The notes under the pieces: generated by a model
The model's database searches: none
Seen by the model: only the letters and a program-made list of their open reading frames with translations
What the model was told of the DNA's origin: nothing
Translations under genes and position numbers: made by a program
Shown here: in pieces, positions 13,177-24,697 of the stretch
How the letters are laid out: every line of letters starts with the position of its first letter
How positions within the stretch are numbered: position 1 is the stretch's first letter
DNA from: Xanthoparmelia taractica
Taxonomy: Eukaryota > Ascomycota > Lecanoromycetes > Lecanorales > Parmeliaceae
Direction of reading: 5' to 3'
DNA: 64,000 bases
Assembly: GCA_033085395.1 (NCBI GenBank)
Contig: JANQBS010000163.1
Coordinates: 27,541-91,540, forward strand

Positions 13177-13996
13177 TCCTGGACTCTAGGCATGAGGGGG
13201 ATACGCATTTGACGGGGTTCCCTTGAAATCATTCTGTGCTGCAAGAAACAATCTCTCCGACTCTGGGCCAATGGAAAGCGGATGGGAGCGGGAGATGGCA
13301 ATTGTGGGTTTGGGGGATAGTACAAAATAGATTGGACCTTTGCTGAATAAATGATTGGGCTGCTTCACACGATACTGATTTTGTGTAGCTGAAGGGTCCA
13401 ATCGTGACCAGAAATGTTGAAAGCTGGGAGAGAGGATCAATTGTGTATCAACAGATTGTAACTTTGGCTGCCTTATCCCAGCCGTTGAGTACTGAAGCGT
13501 CCATGGAACGGGTAACGGGCTTCTGACGCCTGAAAAGGGGGTAAAACGGTTGCCCGAGACGTCATCTGCCAGCTAGGTCAAATGTCAGTCTATACGCGTG
13601 TTGAAGTGAGGGTATGATGCCGGTGTGGGTAATAGAAGAGAATGTGATGTGTGTTATAATGAAGAAGAATCAATCAAGCTGATGGGGGAATATGAATTGT
13701 AGCCTGACCTGTAATTTAATTAAATTACTTTTGTATGTTAATTGTGAACCAGTCCCGACTTCTTACAGGCCTTTTCGTCATCATAGGAATTGCCAAGGCC
13801 GCAGCTTCCAAACAAGTTTTCCTTTTCATCACCCTCAGAGCTTCAATCTCACATCAACTCTTCAAAGGCAACACAAGCTCATCGACACTCCAACTCCTCC
13901 TAAAGAACACTCCCAACGCTTCTTCACCCCAAGCAAAGTATTCAGGCTCTTCTCTCTATCTCTCCTCTGAGCAATCCGCTGATTTCCAAATCTATC
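13177..13996. promoter_or_regulatory. Intergenic region upstream of reticulon gene
   Basis: 820 bp between tandem genes. No convincing gene; the short plus-strand ORFs around 13692-14004 are pyrimidine-rich and look like promoter or 5' leader of the reticulon-like gene. Confidence 0.4.
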
Positions 13997-15606
13997 ATGA
14001 CTGACTCGGGTCCTCCAAAGCTTGATCAAATCTCACAAAGCTCTGGGTTTAACGTGCCCACAATGTCCAACATGGATAATGATTCGGTGCAAGACACCAA
14101 GGGAAGCCTTTATGACAGTCAGGTAGGATGAATTTCCCCCTCTCTTAGCTTTGGAATGTGCGCTAATACCTCGGTGGCAGTGTCCCGAGCTGCTCGCGTG
14201 ATCTCGTTAACATTCGGTCTAGACGCTCAATCTGCTGCCAACACCATTCAAAATCATCCTGCTACACAGAGCGTGAAAGACACGATCGGCAATGGCCCCG
14301 TTGCGGACCATGTTAAGGACCAGCATGCAAAAACTACGTCCGAATTCCGCAACCTTGCCGACGCCCGCACCACTCCCGCGCAGTCCACAGCAACCGGGCA
14401 ACCGTTGACCCGTAAGCCCAACAAACTTCTTCACATATATTCATCAATGCTGACCGTATGGGCAGATTACCACTCATTCTTCTACAATCTTCTAAGCGTA
14501 TGTCAATGCTCTTCTCTTATCACCCAACATAGAACCCTGCATTGAATCTAGGGCTGCTCTGCTCTTGATACTGTGAGGTACTTTAAGAAAAGGAGCCGTG
14601 GTACATAGCAGGGGCAGAAGGCCGTTACAGGTATCCAATAAAGACTGCTTGCCAAAGCTGACTGGGGCCATAGTGGGAGAACCCCCGTGCAACGACTCTC
14701 TCCTTCGTTTCGATTGTACTATTCATTTTCGCAGCTCGGTACTTGCCCGTCCTACGTTGGTCGTTCAAGGCTTTGTGGATGCTACTTGGCAGTAAGTTGG
14801 ATGAATCTACAACGGAATCATGCAACAGCACTGACAACGTACCAGTCACCGCCTCTGCTGAGATTGCTGGGAAGTTGGTCCTCTCCCAGGGCTTAGCTTC
14901 CTCCTTCCGACCCAGAAAATACTACACGATTCCACGCGCGGCGCTAGAGGCATCGCTAGAGGATGTCGAGCAGCTCATCAACTTCTTCGTCATTGAGTTT
15001 CAACGTGTGCTCTTTGCCGAAAACGTCATCCACACCGTGGCCGGCTTCGGTGCAGCTTTTCTCTCCTATTGGCTCATCATGTTTGTTCCGTTCTGGGGCT
15101 TGTCCCTCATTGCAGTCTCATGCATCTACATGGGTCCCTTGATCTACATGACTAACAAGGAACTCATCGATCACCATGTCAAGAATGCCTCTGAGGTCGC
15201 CAACGCTCAAGCTAACCAGCTTCTGGATCTTGCTGGCCACCATACCGCTCGTGCCCAGGAAACGGTCAAATCGTACGCAGGAGACTATAGCGCCAAAGCC
15301 CAGGAGTACATGGGTAATGTCCGCGGCCGCTCCACGTCTCCTGAAGTGAATAGCTCAAAGTCGAAGTCCAACGCCCCAATCAAATCCGGGCCAGGCAGCG
15401 CCCCCAAATACAGCTCTGAGGACTTCCCCCACGCACCCAAGCAGGTAAATCGCTCTTCCTGGCCCTTTGGGCTGGCTCAATCCTCGGATTTTTACATCAA
15501 GAACACTAACTCTAAACTTTTGTAGGAGCCTACTCCCGGCGCAACTTCCCACCAAGAGCAATACCAAAATTCTCAATTTGGGGGACAGGCTGAGCCAGCC
15601 TCTTAG
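13997..15606 (+). CDS. RTN1: Reticulon-like ER membrane-shaping protein
   Basis: Six exons fit: 13997-14117, 14223-14411, 14466-14497, 14674-14791, 14846-15444 and 15526-15606, giving 379 aa. Residues about 105-290 form a reticulon homology domain: HYHSFFYNLLSWENPRAT, a first hydrophobic hairpin (LFIFAARYLPVLRWSFKALW), a hydrophilic loop (FRPRKYYTIPRAALEASLEDVEQL), and a second hairpin (SYWLIMFVPFWGLSLIAVSC). Reticulons insert as wedges and bend ER tubules. The tail carries a probable amphipathic helix with Ala/Gln-rich repeats (NAQANQLLDLAGHHTARAQE). Exon 1 joins in phase only if the donor is GTCAGG at 14118; the apparently better GTAGGA at 14123 breaks the frame. A 176-bp intron (14498-14673) interrupts the domain just before the conserved Trp. 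Confidence 0.88.
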
Positions 15607-16332
15607 ATTGTGCCAATCTGATGGCCAGCGGTCGACAAGGGGGGCTCGTAAACAGAGGATACAGCGATTGGCATGGAGACTCAACGGCGAGAGTAGGACT
15701 TCTAGAATGACTTGAACTGGGGTACGCTGGGTTCTGACCCTTAGGGATGTATCAACCGGATGCCTCTGTATGCACTTAAAAACCTTTAGAACAGCTTGAT
15801 TGCGGAAACATTCCCCTGCATGCTCTCACATTGACCACGTGTTACAAACTTGCAAGTGAGCACTATACTGTTGATGCTCAGCCATCCATACTGAAAGAGC
15901 TATAATAAGATGGTAACGTCTGAAGGAATGCTTCCCACAACGCTAGGGCAACATAAGAAGCGATAATCAATCCGGTCGGTCCACACTGGCACATGCATTC
16001 AGCTGCCACATCTGACAAGTATTGCCTGCATGGCGTGTACTCTCCCTTCTTGGTGACATCCACCTCCCTATGCGACCACGAGCAAACCCACTAGCCATAC
16101 AATGAGCGAAGTCTAGAAAGAGATCATCACTTAAGCGTAAACTGTAACTACATAAAACTCGTGACCCTGGAGAGCAGAAAAAGACTCACGAGATGCTGCT
16201 AATTGGTTATGCACGTTCATGGTCTCATTCAGCTATCGGTCGAACGGCTCCCTTCACGCTTTCTCCTGTCCCGTACCTTCCTGCGGTTAGTCAAGCATTA
16301 GTGAGCAAATCATTTGTCAGCAGCCAGATCAT
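15607..16332. other. Convergent intergenic region
   Basis: Downstream of the reticulon gene and downstream of the minus-strand CCCH gene. I see no gene, repeat or RNA here. Confidence 0.4.
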
Positions 16333-17674
16333 CTATAGAAGTTTCTTCTCGATGACGTCCAGCGCAGCATAAATGCCATTCTCGGTCGTGGTGAAATACT
16401 CGTTCAACTCGGCTAGATTGTCCGTGACATGCTGCAGCTGCAACGCTTCGTCCACCTCCCAGCACTGACGGAGGTTCTCGCGGTCCATATCCAGAGCGTG
16501 GGCGCTGGCCCGCAGCTTGCTCGCTATCTTGGCCAGCGTGCCGAGGCTTTCACCGTGGACGTCTTGCACGGGCATAGCGCGGGTCTTCTTGCGGCGTTTC
16601 TGGGAGGGTTGGGGCCCAGTGCGGCGATTTGTGATGTTTGCGTGGGCTGGTCGTAAAGGGAGACGACGAGTGGGGACGAACGTAGTTGTGGGCTCGTCAT
16701 CTTGGGTGAGGTCGATGATGTTTGGGGTGGTGGGTGCTTCGGTCTTTGCCCGCTTTGGCGACGAAGAGAGTAGGTCAATGACGTCCGCGTTCCGTTTGTT
16801 CGTTGTACGAGGCGGCCCTAGGGCTACGTTGTTTGTGCCTGTGGTGGGCGCGTGTGCTGAGGATTGGCCATGAGTGGTTGGATTGATATTCTTGATGAGC
16901 TGCTTGGCACTGACGACAAAAGCTGGTACCGAAGGCGATCTTACGCCGTTGCGGTAGGCCTGAGTGACTCCTTTCCCTTCTCTCATGCGTTCAGCTTTCC
17001 AATGATCCGGATAGATATTCCTTTCTCTCATGCGGGCAGCTTCCCAACGATCCGGATAGATGTCGGATTTGAAAGCCGCAGGTCCCGTCCAGCGATCTGG
17101 GTAAGATACTGGCTTGTTGACAGCACGGACAGCGTCAATGAGACGTTTAAGATTCGACCTATGAGCTCTTCAGAGTCAGCATATGGTCTTCAAGAGTGGA
17201 ACAAGGTAAGAGGTAGGGGCCACGAGACAGCTGTATGGACAATGAAGAGCAAGTTGCTCCCAGAACATGTCTCGCCGCAGGTGAGGTCGTTCGCATACCA
17301 ATTGCTGCAATCAAACCCCGCTCTGGCTGCTGCCTCGGCGATTGGAGCATCAGATGGCTTTAAGTTGGGATCTATAGCCGGGTGAGTGAAGTGCTGTAGT
17401 GGGACAGGAGCCTCTACTAACGACGAATCTGGAGGTATTGATTATCAGGTCCACTGAGTAAATGGGCGAATAAGCATTCGTCTTGAGACCGAGGACAGCC
17501 TCCATTATTGAACGCGTAGCAGGCGAACATTGATGGCGGCGACAGGACGCCTGTTATCGTATGGCTGTATCTGCATTGATGATCCAGGCAGCCAACGGGA
17601 TCGAGTAACCAGTGTCGACATGTTAGGCTGCCTTCTTCCCTCGAGTAAAAGGTAAACATCCGCCTTGAAATCAT
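16333..17674 (-). CDS. CCCH-type zinc-finger protein (5' end unresolved)
   Basis: Two CCCH fingers lie in the exon around 17455-17674: CRHWLLDPVGCLDHQCRYSH (C-x9-C-x4-C-x3-H) and CYAFNNGGCPRSQDECLFAH (C-x7-C-x6-C-x3-H). Such fingers usually bind RNA. Downstream exons that keep phase are 17299-17416 (with GFDCSNW at its end) and 16333-17158, separated by a 140-bp intron with a good GTATGC donor at 17298. The preceding 38-bp gap (17417-17454) has GT..AG ends and restores frame but is unusually short. The last exon holds a tandem duplicate (IYPDRWEAARMRER / IYPDHWKAERMREG), a Ser/Pro/Arg-rich region with VIDLLSSSPKR and IIDLTQDD (resembling SUMO-interaction motifs), and a C-terminal helical segment. 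The true start lies upstream, perhaps in the open frame near 17700-17900, but I could not join it. Confidence 0.6.
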
Positions 17675-18159
17675 AAGGGATTAATGACGGGGTCTTGCCC
17701 GAAGAAACCGCCAATCGAGGGTCTGGGGCTTGGGAGCAATGGCGATAAAAGGGGGGGTGTCTATGAACAGGTAGTTGATAGTGGTCAATGGTACGCCATG
17801 TATCCTAGAGAAGATATAGGTGAACGGTGTGGTGCCTCTGATGATGATTTTTAGAAGAGCGGTGTCGAGGGCAATGGATGTTGATGTTGAGGAAGTGGAG
17901 GAGGGTCAGTGGGGTGAAAGTTGGGCACACGCTAAACCGACTGAACCCATGCGTTGAGTTTTGCAGTTCTCGAAGAATATACCTGGAGCATGCTGACTTT
18001 CATTTGGGCTTAGTTGCCAGATGAGAGATGATTCTAGGCTAGCCTTGTCCATCGTCCCTTCCTGAGATTCTTCAGATTGCACACCATCGTCCTGCACATG
18101 CCTCCCGACTCAAGTTGAGTACAGTCGAGGCACCCCTCTCTGCACCAAGCTTGGTCACC
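17675..18159. other. Region holding the unresolved 5' part of the CCCH gene
   Basis: Read on the minus strand, about 17700-17900 is open for some 66 codons with residues such as TINYLFIDTPPF and PKPQTLDWRFLRARP. It may be a first exon of the CCCH gene, but no donor/acceptor pair gives the right phase. The remainder is promoter or 3' flank of the acyl-CoA dehydrogenase gene. Confidence 0.3.
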
Positions 18160-19714
18160 TCAATAGCTCCTTGGAAGTCCTAGTACCTTCTCACCAATAT
18201 AATTCATAATCATTTCCTGTATATCATCAGCAGTGAAGCTTTCCATTGAGATGTCTGTTTGTCACTTACCCTGCTGACAGGTGCGATACGAGGTACGAAA
18301 CATTCTCTCATGTACCTCTCCACATGATATTCTTGTGCATATCCCATCCCACCATGAGCGAGTACCTGCCGTCGGTCACGTTCCATGCGCCAGATCATAA
18401 CGATTGTGGGGGCTACTGACGGATCTTTCACAGGCGGTGAACGCAGCTTCAGCAGCAAGATATTTGGCAGAGTTGCAAGCTACGCCGACTGCATGAGACG
18501 TCACGTTGGAGTCCTTACCGCTCGAGTCGTACACCATGGCAGCATGGTAGGTTGCAAGCTTGGCAGCTTCAAGGTTCATGTAAGCCGCGGCAAGAGGATG
18601 CTGGATACCTTGATTTTGGCCAATGGGTCTCCCAAAGACTACACGCTCTTGTGCGTACTTCGAAGCCTTCTCCAATGCGGCGTAGCCCAGGCCCAATGCC
18701 TCCCCGGCAAGCAAACAGCGCTCAGCATTCATTCCATGGAGAACCTGGCACCGGTCAATTTCCATAAGACCATCACCAACCTAGGATTCTTTCATACAAT
18801 CTTGAAACCTTGCCCTTCTTCACCGATCAACGTATCTGCTGAGACTTGGTAGTTGTCAAAGAATACCTCATTAGCATCAACAGCCCTGCTCCCCATTTTC
18901 TTGATCCTCTTCAACTCAAGCCCGGGAGCATGTTTGTCGAAATCAATGAAGAACAAGGAAAGACCCTCTGATGGTTTCTTTACTTCTTCCAAAGGCGTTG
19001 TACGAGCCAATAATATCATCTTTGACGCAACTTGGGCGGATGAGATCCATATTTTCTGCCCAGAGATCTTGTACGAGTCTCGGTCACGGACCGCTCGGGT
19101 TCTCAGTTTTAAGGTCTCTAGACCAGTACTTCATTTGGCGTAAGTCATTGCCCGACCACGGAGACATATCTGTCTCCTGACCTTGGCTCAGTCACCCCGA
19201 AGCATGCTTTCCACTCACCACTGATCAACCTAGGTAACATGTTCTTTCGTTGATCATCTTTGGCGAATTTGGCGACTGGCTGTGTGGCGTATACGTTTGC
19301 GTGAATCGTCTGAGCTCCTGCTATGCCAGCGCCGCTCTGTGATATGGTCTGAAGCATCATCGTGGCTTTAGATATACCGAGCCCAGAACCACCGAGCTCT
19401 TCAGGCATTGCGATACCTATCCAACCATCTTTTGCAAGAGCTGCATGGAGCTCATGTGGGTACTCGCCAGATTCATCATGTCTTGCCCAGTACTCGTCTG
19501 GGAATTTGGAGCAGATCTTGGCAATGGCTTCTCGAACATCTAGCTGTTCTTGGGAAAATCCTGTGAGCTCCATGATTCTCCACGGATTACTAGCAGAAAA
19601 AGGGAGGGCCAGTTTTACGGGCAAAGAAGGTAGCCCTGGGGTCTTGATTGGCGAAAAACATTTGGTCGGCAATTGAAGGAGCTTCGCTGCAATTCGAGGC
19701 ATCCCCTTCGACAT
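18160..19714 (-). CDS. Acyl-CoA dehydrogenase
   Basis: FAD-dependent acyl-CoA dehydrogenase, oxidising an acyl-CoA to the 2-enoyl-CoA in fatty-acid or branched-chain breakdown. Five exons (19714-19182, 19128-18798, 18744-18421, 18365-18270, 18216-18160) give 446 aa. The three family domains are present: N-terminal helical part with GIAMPEELGGSG, the beta domain with CFGVTEPSTGLETLKLRTRA and KIWISSAQ, and the C-terminal bundle with AQERVVFGRPIG and AHGGMGYAQEYHVERYMRE. The opening residues (PRIAAKLLQLPTKCF) are basic and amphipathic, which could be a mitochondrial presequence. The usual catalytic Glu near the C-terminus of medium-chain enzymes is not evident; Glu296 in NAERCLLAG aligns with the base used by isovaleryl-CoA and long-chain enzymes. 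Two donors are GTCAGG and GTCAGT. Substrate chain type is uncertain. Confidence 0.9.
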
Positions 19715-20082
19715 TAGTAGAATAAATCTGAACTAAGTAAATGGTGTCATAGATGGTACAATACTCTGGCCTGTTAATTATATAATTGGAATGTAGTTAC
19801 TCAATGGACGACTGAGGAGCTGTTGCGGAGGTTGAAAAGCGAATCATGTGACTTCGAGCTTAGGGCTGAATTAGCGCGGTGTAGATCAAAACAAACCGCG
19901 GCGGACGACTTGAAGCTCTTACTAACATTTCGTCTTTGTAGCACTACGACCTTACGATTGCTGAAATAGCAGTGCGCTCAGCTGATGTCTGCATAACACT
20001 AATTTGCATTCTCTTGTCAGCAGCACACCTAATGCGATAGCAGCCCTTCTCCCTCTCTGCCTCGCTCAACGCCGAATTCGCC
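19715..20082. promoter_or_regulatory. Divergent promoter region, acyl-CoA dehydrogenase / INCENP
   Basis: 368 bp between two divergently transcribed genes, so it should contain both promoters. No further gene is visible, and no specific factor site could be supported. Confidence 0.5.
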
Positions 20083-23000
20083 ATGGCAGCAGTCCGTTCT
20101 CGAGCGCAGCAAATAGGATCTCATCAATGGATCAACGATGAAAATGATCAGGTCACTCGGTTTTGTACCCAGGAAGCAGAAGACTTTGCCTTCTCAGCCC
20201 GCAATGAGGTGGAATGGCTAAACGAGCATATGGCCGAGATTTTCAGCAAGAATCAAGTGTACGAATGACCGTCCGGGGATGTGGACTCACTGACCGCGAA
20301 CAGGAACGTTACAGAGATTTTTAAGACCCCGGGCAAATTACGCGGCAAAACTCCACGTACAGCACGGAAGCGCAATCCGTTGGAGGTTCGCGAGGTGATT
20401 CTCTCAGGGCCCCAGCTACCAGCCATTACTAAGATTATCTGCAGCCTTTAACTGATATCTTCCTGACCAATGCGCAGCGAGCCAACACCCCTTCTCACAA
20501 GGCCAGCCCCACCAGGGCTGCTCCCTCATTTCAAGTAGCTGCAGACCCAATCATTCCTACCGAGATTGATAAAGGAACGAACGCGAACACAGATTCGGGC
20601 TATCATGGACTTCCAGAAGATGGATTCGATACTGATCAGGGTTTAGCGGTAGTATCATCATCAGCGGAGACACATGATACGCTGGAAGAATTTCCCCCAA
20701 AGTCGCCCCTGCGACTACATCAAAACGTGGCAAATCAGTCAGAGCGTCATAGCACCACAGAAAGATCATTCCATTCGGCGAAGGAGGAAATCTCAAAGGG
20801 GGACGTAACCACTGCAAGCCCACAGAAAAATGAGCCTCCACTTGCAGACGTTGAACATCCCACCGAATCAACCAAGGCACCTGCCTGCGAGCTGGCGGCG
20901 CCTGTTATAGATGCGGCCGCAGAAAGTGCGATGGAAATTGATGTTCTGGACAAAACTCTGGATGAAGATCTCGCTGTGGATGAGTCGCGGTCGCCATCCC
21001 AAGAATCAAGTCCAGCCAGACCCCTCGTTCGCAAGAGCAGTCTCACCTTTGCAGCTTTGCCTGCGCGTGAGCCCCTAACAACGAAGAAAAGCATAGGAGC
21101 AAGGACTTCTCGAACTAGCCATTTGGACCTGTCAAAGACACGCGGTAGCTTCCTCGGTAGATTCACAGGTGGGAAATCTTTAGGCGCTTCGAGGCAACCT
21201 GAGCTTGGCCAGGAAGATGAGATCAACAATGAGATGGACATTGACGTGGAGAAGCCGGCGCTCTTACGCGAAGAGTCAGATGGGGATTCCAAGATGGCTC
21301 AACTCCACAACAAATCCTCTACACAGCGGCTCCATGACAGAATCAACATGCTAGGGAAGTCGCAACCCGCTCGACCGACGAAGTCAATCTCCACAGCAGC
21401 AGCAGTGATAGGTCTAAGCTACCCAGAGCTGCCAAATCCAGAACCTCAAGCCGAAATGCTTCAACACTCTTCTCTTCTCCCTTCGAAAACAGCAGCTGCC
21501 CCAATATCTAAAGACGAAGATGACGATGACTGGATTCAGCCACCTCATGTACAGCCAAACGCTTCGAACCGTCCCCAGCTGTGTAAGAGTATCTCTGCAG
21601 ATGTGATGGAGGATATCAGAGGAAAAGAGACTATTGGTGGCCAAGATTTTGGTCAAAGTCGAAATGATGAGCCAGCTACGAAAGGATTGTCTCCATTACG
21701 CCATGCTCAGGCGCAAGGAACTCGGAGTAGTAGGCAGTGGACCTCGACGGCAGGCAGCGTTTCTCAGTCTATGTCCCCAGCAAAAGCTACTGAACGCGCT
21801 GCTCCAAAAGCTTTGGATGGAACACCAGCACTGGGGTTGGATAGCTCAACGCCTACGAATCCGTCAACGACCCCGCTTGGTAGTCCATCTTCAAGACGGT
21901 ATGTTGATGGACCCTTAAGCGCTTCTAAGTCGAAATTGCAATCGATTATGAAGACTGCTCGAGGCTTATTCTCAAGTAGTGCCGGTGTGTCCGCACAAGC
22001 CAAGATGGAGACTCTTTCGCCCCTTTTGACGCGCTCTCGTAGAGAAACACAAGACCCATCGACCAACAATGCTTTGGGAAGTAAAGCTACGGAAGGTGGT
22101 TTGACTAAACCGGTAATTAATACGGATATTCGGAAGACTCGAAGCTCTACCGAGAAGGAGGAAAGGAGAAAGGAATCAGAAGCAAGAGAAGGTCGGCGAA
22201 GAGAGGAAGAGCTTGGAAAAGCTCGAAAAAAAGAGAGTCCGAAAGTCGTCCCGCAGAAGCTTATGCCGCCGCAAGGCCATCCGGTAGAAGCAGCACAACT
22301 ACAGACAAAGCAAACAAGGCAGAGCCCAAGGAAAACGCAAACCCATGAAGGTCCTAGAGCCCAATCAGACGTTGTTGAGGACGACTTGCCATCCCATCCT
22401 ATGGGCCCGCCAGCGTCGTATGCGCCAACGCAACAACCTCAGTTGCAAAAGCCAAGTAGTATGAGAAGACCCGTTAAGCCAGCCAAAGATATAGCCCCCA
22501 AGCCAAAGCCACAGCCTGTGGCTATTCGTGTTGGTACATTGTCACAAAGGATCCCGCTCAGTAACGCCGCGCTCTCATCGAACTTACAGGAGTCATTGCC
22601 TCAATCACAACCAAACAAGCCGGCAGCCGGGAGGAAGCCTAGCAATGCTTCACTTCAGACGTCGGCTTCGAACAGTAGCCTCAAGAGCTCCGCAACATCG
22701 GCGGCACCTAAGCCCAAGGCTTTACTCGCAGCAGAGCGAAAGAAGGAGCAGGTGGGTGTCGGCGAGCTCAGATGAGTCGTATCGTATGCTAATACTGAAG
22801 TAGGATGAGAGAGAGGCACAACGGAAGCTTGACCAGAAACGTGAGATAGAACGCAAAAGGGCTGCTCAGCAAGAGGAAGCAAGGCGACAAGAGCAGCAAC
22901 AACGTCAGGAAGCAGAAAGGCAGCGTGAACGGGAGCGTACTGCGGCAGCTGAGGATCCTAAAAAAATTGCACAGAAGCAAGCAATCGAGAAGAGAAGAAT

Positions 23001-24077
23001 GGAGCTGAATAAGAAAGAGCAACAGCAGCGGGTGCCGCAAAGGCCAGTAATGGACCAGGTACTTAAATTCCGATAACGATCAGAGTTAGCAATGGCTGAC
23101 TTTTCAAGGCACCTGTCTCACAGTACGCGAACGGTACCTCGACGAGTCGTCCAGATATGGGTGGCGCTAGGCCTCCATCCAGGCTACATAACGTACCGCC
23201 TCATCCAAGCTTTCCTAATGTTCATCCTCAGAATCCCGCGAAACCAGCCAGCAAACGAGTCTTCAATCCTGACACTGAGGACGAGCTACCTCTACAGGCT
23301 CGCCTGCAAGGTGGTCCATCGTATCAACAAAATGATGGTAATAAACGGCGGAGGACAGAAGACGAAGAGTTGCAGGAAATTAGAGTCCGACCAACAATGG
23401 CACCTCCAATTCGCCAATCAGGGATTCGCAAGGATGGTCACAAGGCATCAATATTTAGCAACAATTATTCAACAGCACCACCACCTGCGCCTCATCATCA
23501 CAACGCACCATCTCTGCTGAAAACGACCACGGCAAGCCAAGCGTACCAACAGCACGCCCATCAAAACCAAATGTCGCGACCGGGCCATGCCCCTGACATA
23601 ACCAAATACACCAATGGCAAGATCCCTTTCGCCGAGGCCCCCAACCCCCCTCAAGCAAATCACAAGACCCCACTTCCCTCCAGACTTCCCCCCGTACCCG
23701 TCAAAGCGTCCCCTCACTATCAGAACGGCGACAACATCCACCTCGACGACATTCCCACCGAAAGCGAAGAGTCAGACTCGGAGGACGAAGCGGAAAAGGC
23801 CAAGAAGGGCGCTAACCTCCCGGAGTGGGCCCAATCGCCCCAATTACGCCAACTGCTCATGACGCAAGACGAGAACATGGACGCCGATGCCGTCTTTGGA
23901 CCCGTGGCAAGCCCGCACATGGAGGAGATGTTCAAGGAGCGGCATCACCGGTTCCGGTCACGGACGAGTAGCGCGAATTGGGCGGGTGCTGATCGGTTGA
24001 CTGAGGAGGAGATTCGGAGGGACGTGGAGGCGAGGCAGAGGTTGAGGAGGGAGGGCGGCTGGACTTTTGGACTCTGA
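20083..24077 (+). CDS. SLI15: Inner centromere protein INCENP (Sli15-like)
   Basis: Scaffold of the chromosomal passenger complex that binds and activates Aurora kinase at centromeres and the spindle midzone. Five exons (20083-20258, 20304-20394, 20445-22751, 22804-23058, 23109-24077) give 1265 aa. Features in order: a short N-terminal helical region (likely Survivin/Borealin-binding, by analogy), a long Ser/Thr/Pro-rich disordered middle, a highly charged helix around residues 840-940 (EREAQRKLDQKREIERKR and following) that looks like a single alpha helix or coiled coil, and the C-terminal IN-box. The IN-box begins at IPTESEESDSEDE and includes LPEWAQSPQLRQLL, DADAVFGPV and PHMEEMF, the segment that wraps Aurora. 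A TSS-like motif (SRTSSANW) follows, where Aurora phosphorylates INCENP. Intron 1 is only 45 bp. Confidence 0.92.
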
Positions 24078-24084
24078 TACTGTG

Positions 24085-24111
<27 letters not shown>
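24085..24111. repeat. (CT)n microsatellite
   Basis: About 13 CT units lie within 10 bp of the INCENP stop codon, so they are probably in its 3' UTR. Confidence 0.9.
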
Positions 24112-24116
<5 letters not shown>

Positions 24117-24697
24117 CTTCACCGAATCCGGTGTAAGTCTATGGTTTGAGCATTGTCGTTATTCAGAACGTCTGCGTTTGAATCGTGCAGCGAGAGTTTG
24201 GGGAACTGATGGCTCGAGGTCTGGCGAAGGAAGAAGTCATTCATTTACGCTGGTGGGATCGGGATAGGTTCCGAGTACGAGTATGTATAGGCAGGGGCCA
24301 GAGCATTCAGGTGCCCCGGATGAAATAAGTTTTCTTCTCAATCGTGGGCTGCATAGACAGAAAAGAATGGCTTGCGGGATGTTTGATATAAGATGATGGC
24401 ATTCATCAACTCATTAGTATTTTGACTACGCGGGGGTGAATGTTTCCCTTCATTTCCAGACATTCAATTTCAGACATTCCGTATCAGATGTAATTGGGTA
24501 TCCCCCTCCAAAATTGATACCGAAATCAATCAATAACACGTCCAACGGAGAAGGACAAGCTCAGATATCAAAGTTTTTCATTGCTACTGTTTTTGTAAAA
24601 CTGCACTTTAACCGACCCCCAAATTCCCGACTTGAACGCGCGCTTTGCATGCTATATCACTCCCTTATGAATACATATTCGGCGAAACCCATTCCTG
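24112..24697. other. Convergent intergenic region
   Basis: Lies between the 3' ends of INCENP (+) and the SSXT-like gene (-). Nothing gene-like is seen; an AT-richer part at about 24400-24660 may hold polyadenylation signals for both genes. Confidence 0.4.

Noticed and set aside
14123..14222. Donor GTAGGA at 14123 for reticulon intron 1
   Set aside because: It breaks the reading phase; GTCAGG five bases earlier keeps it.
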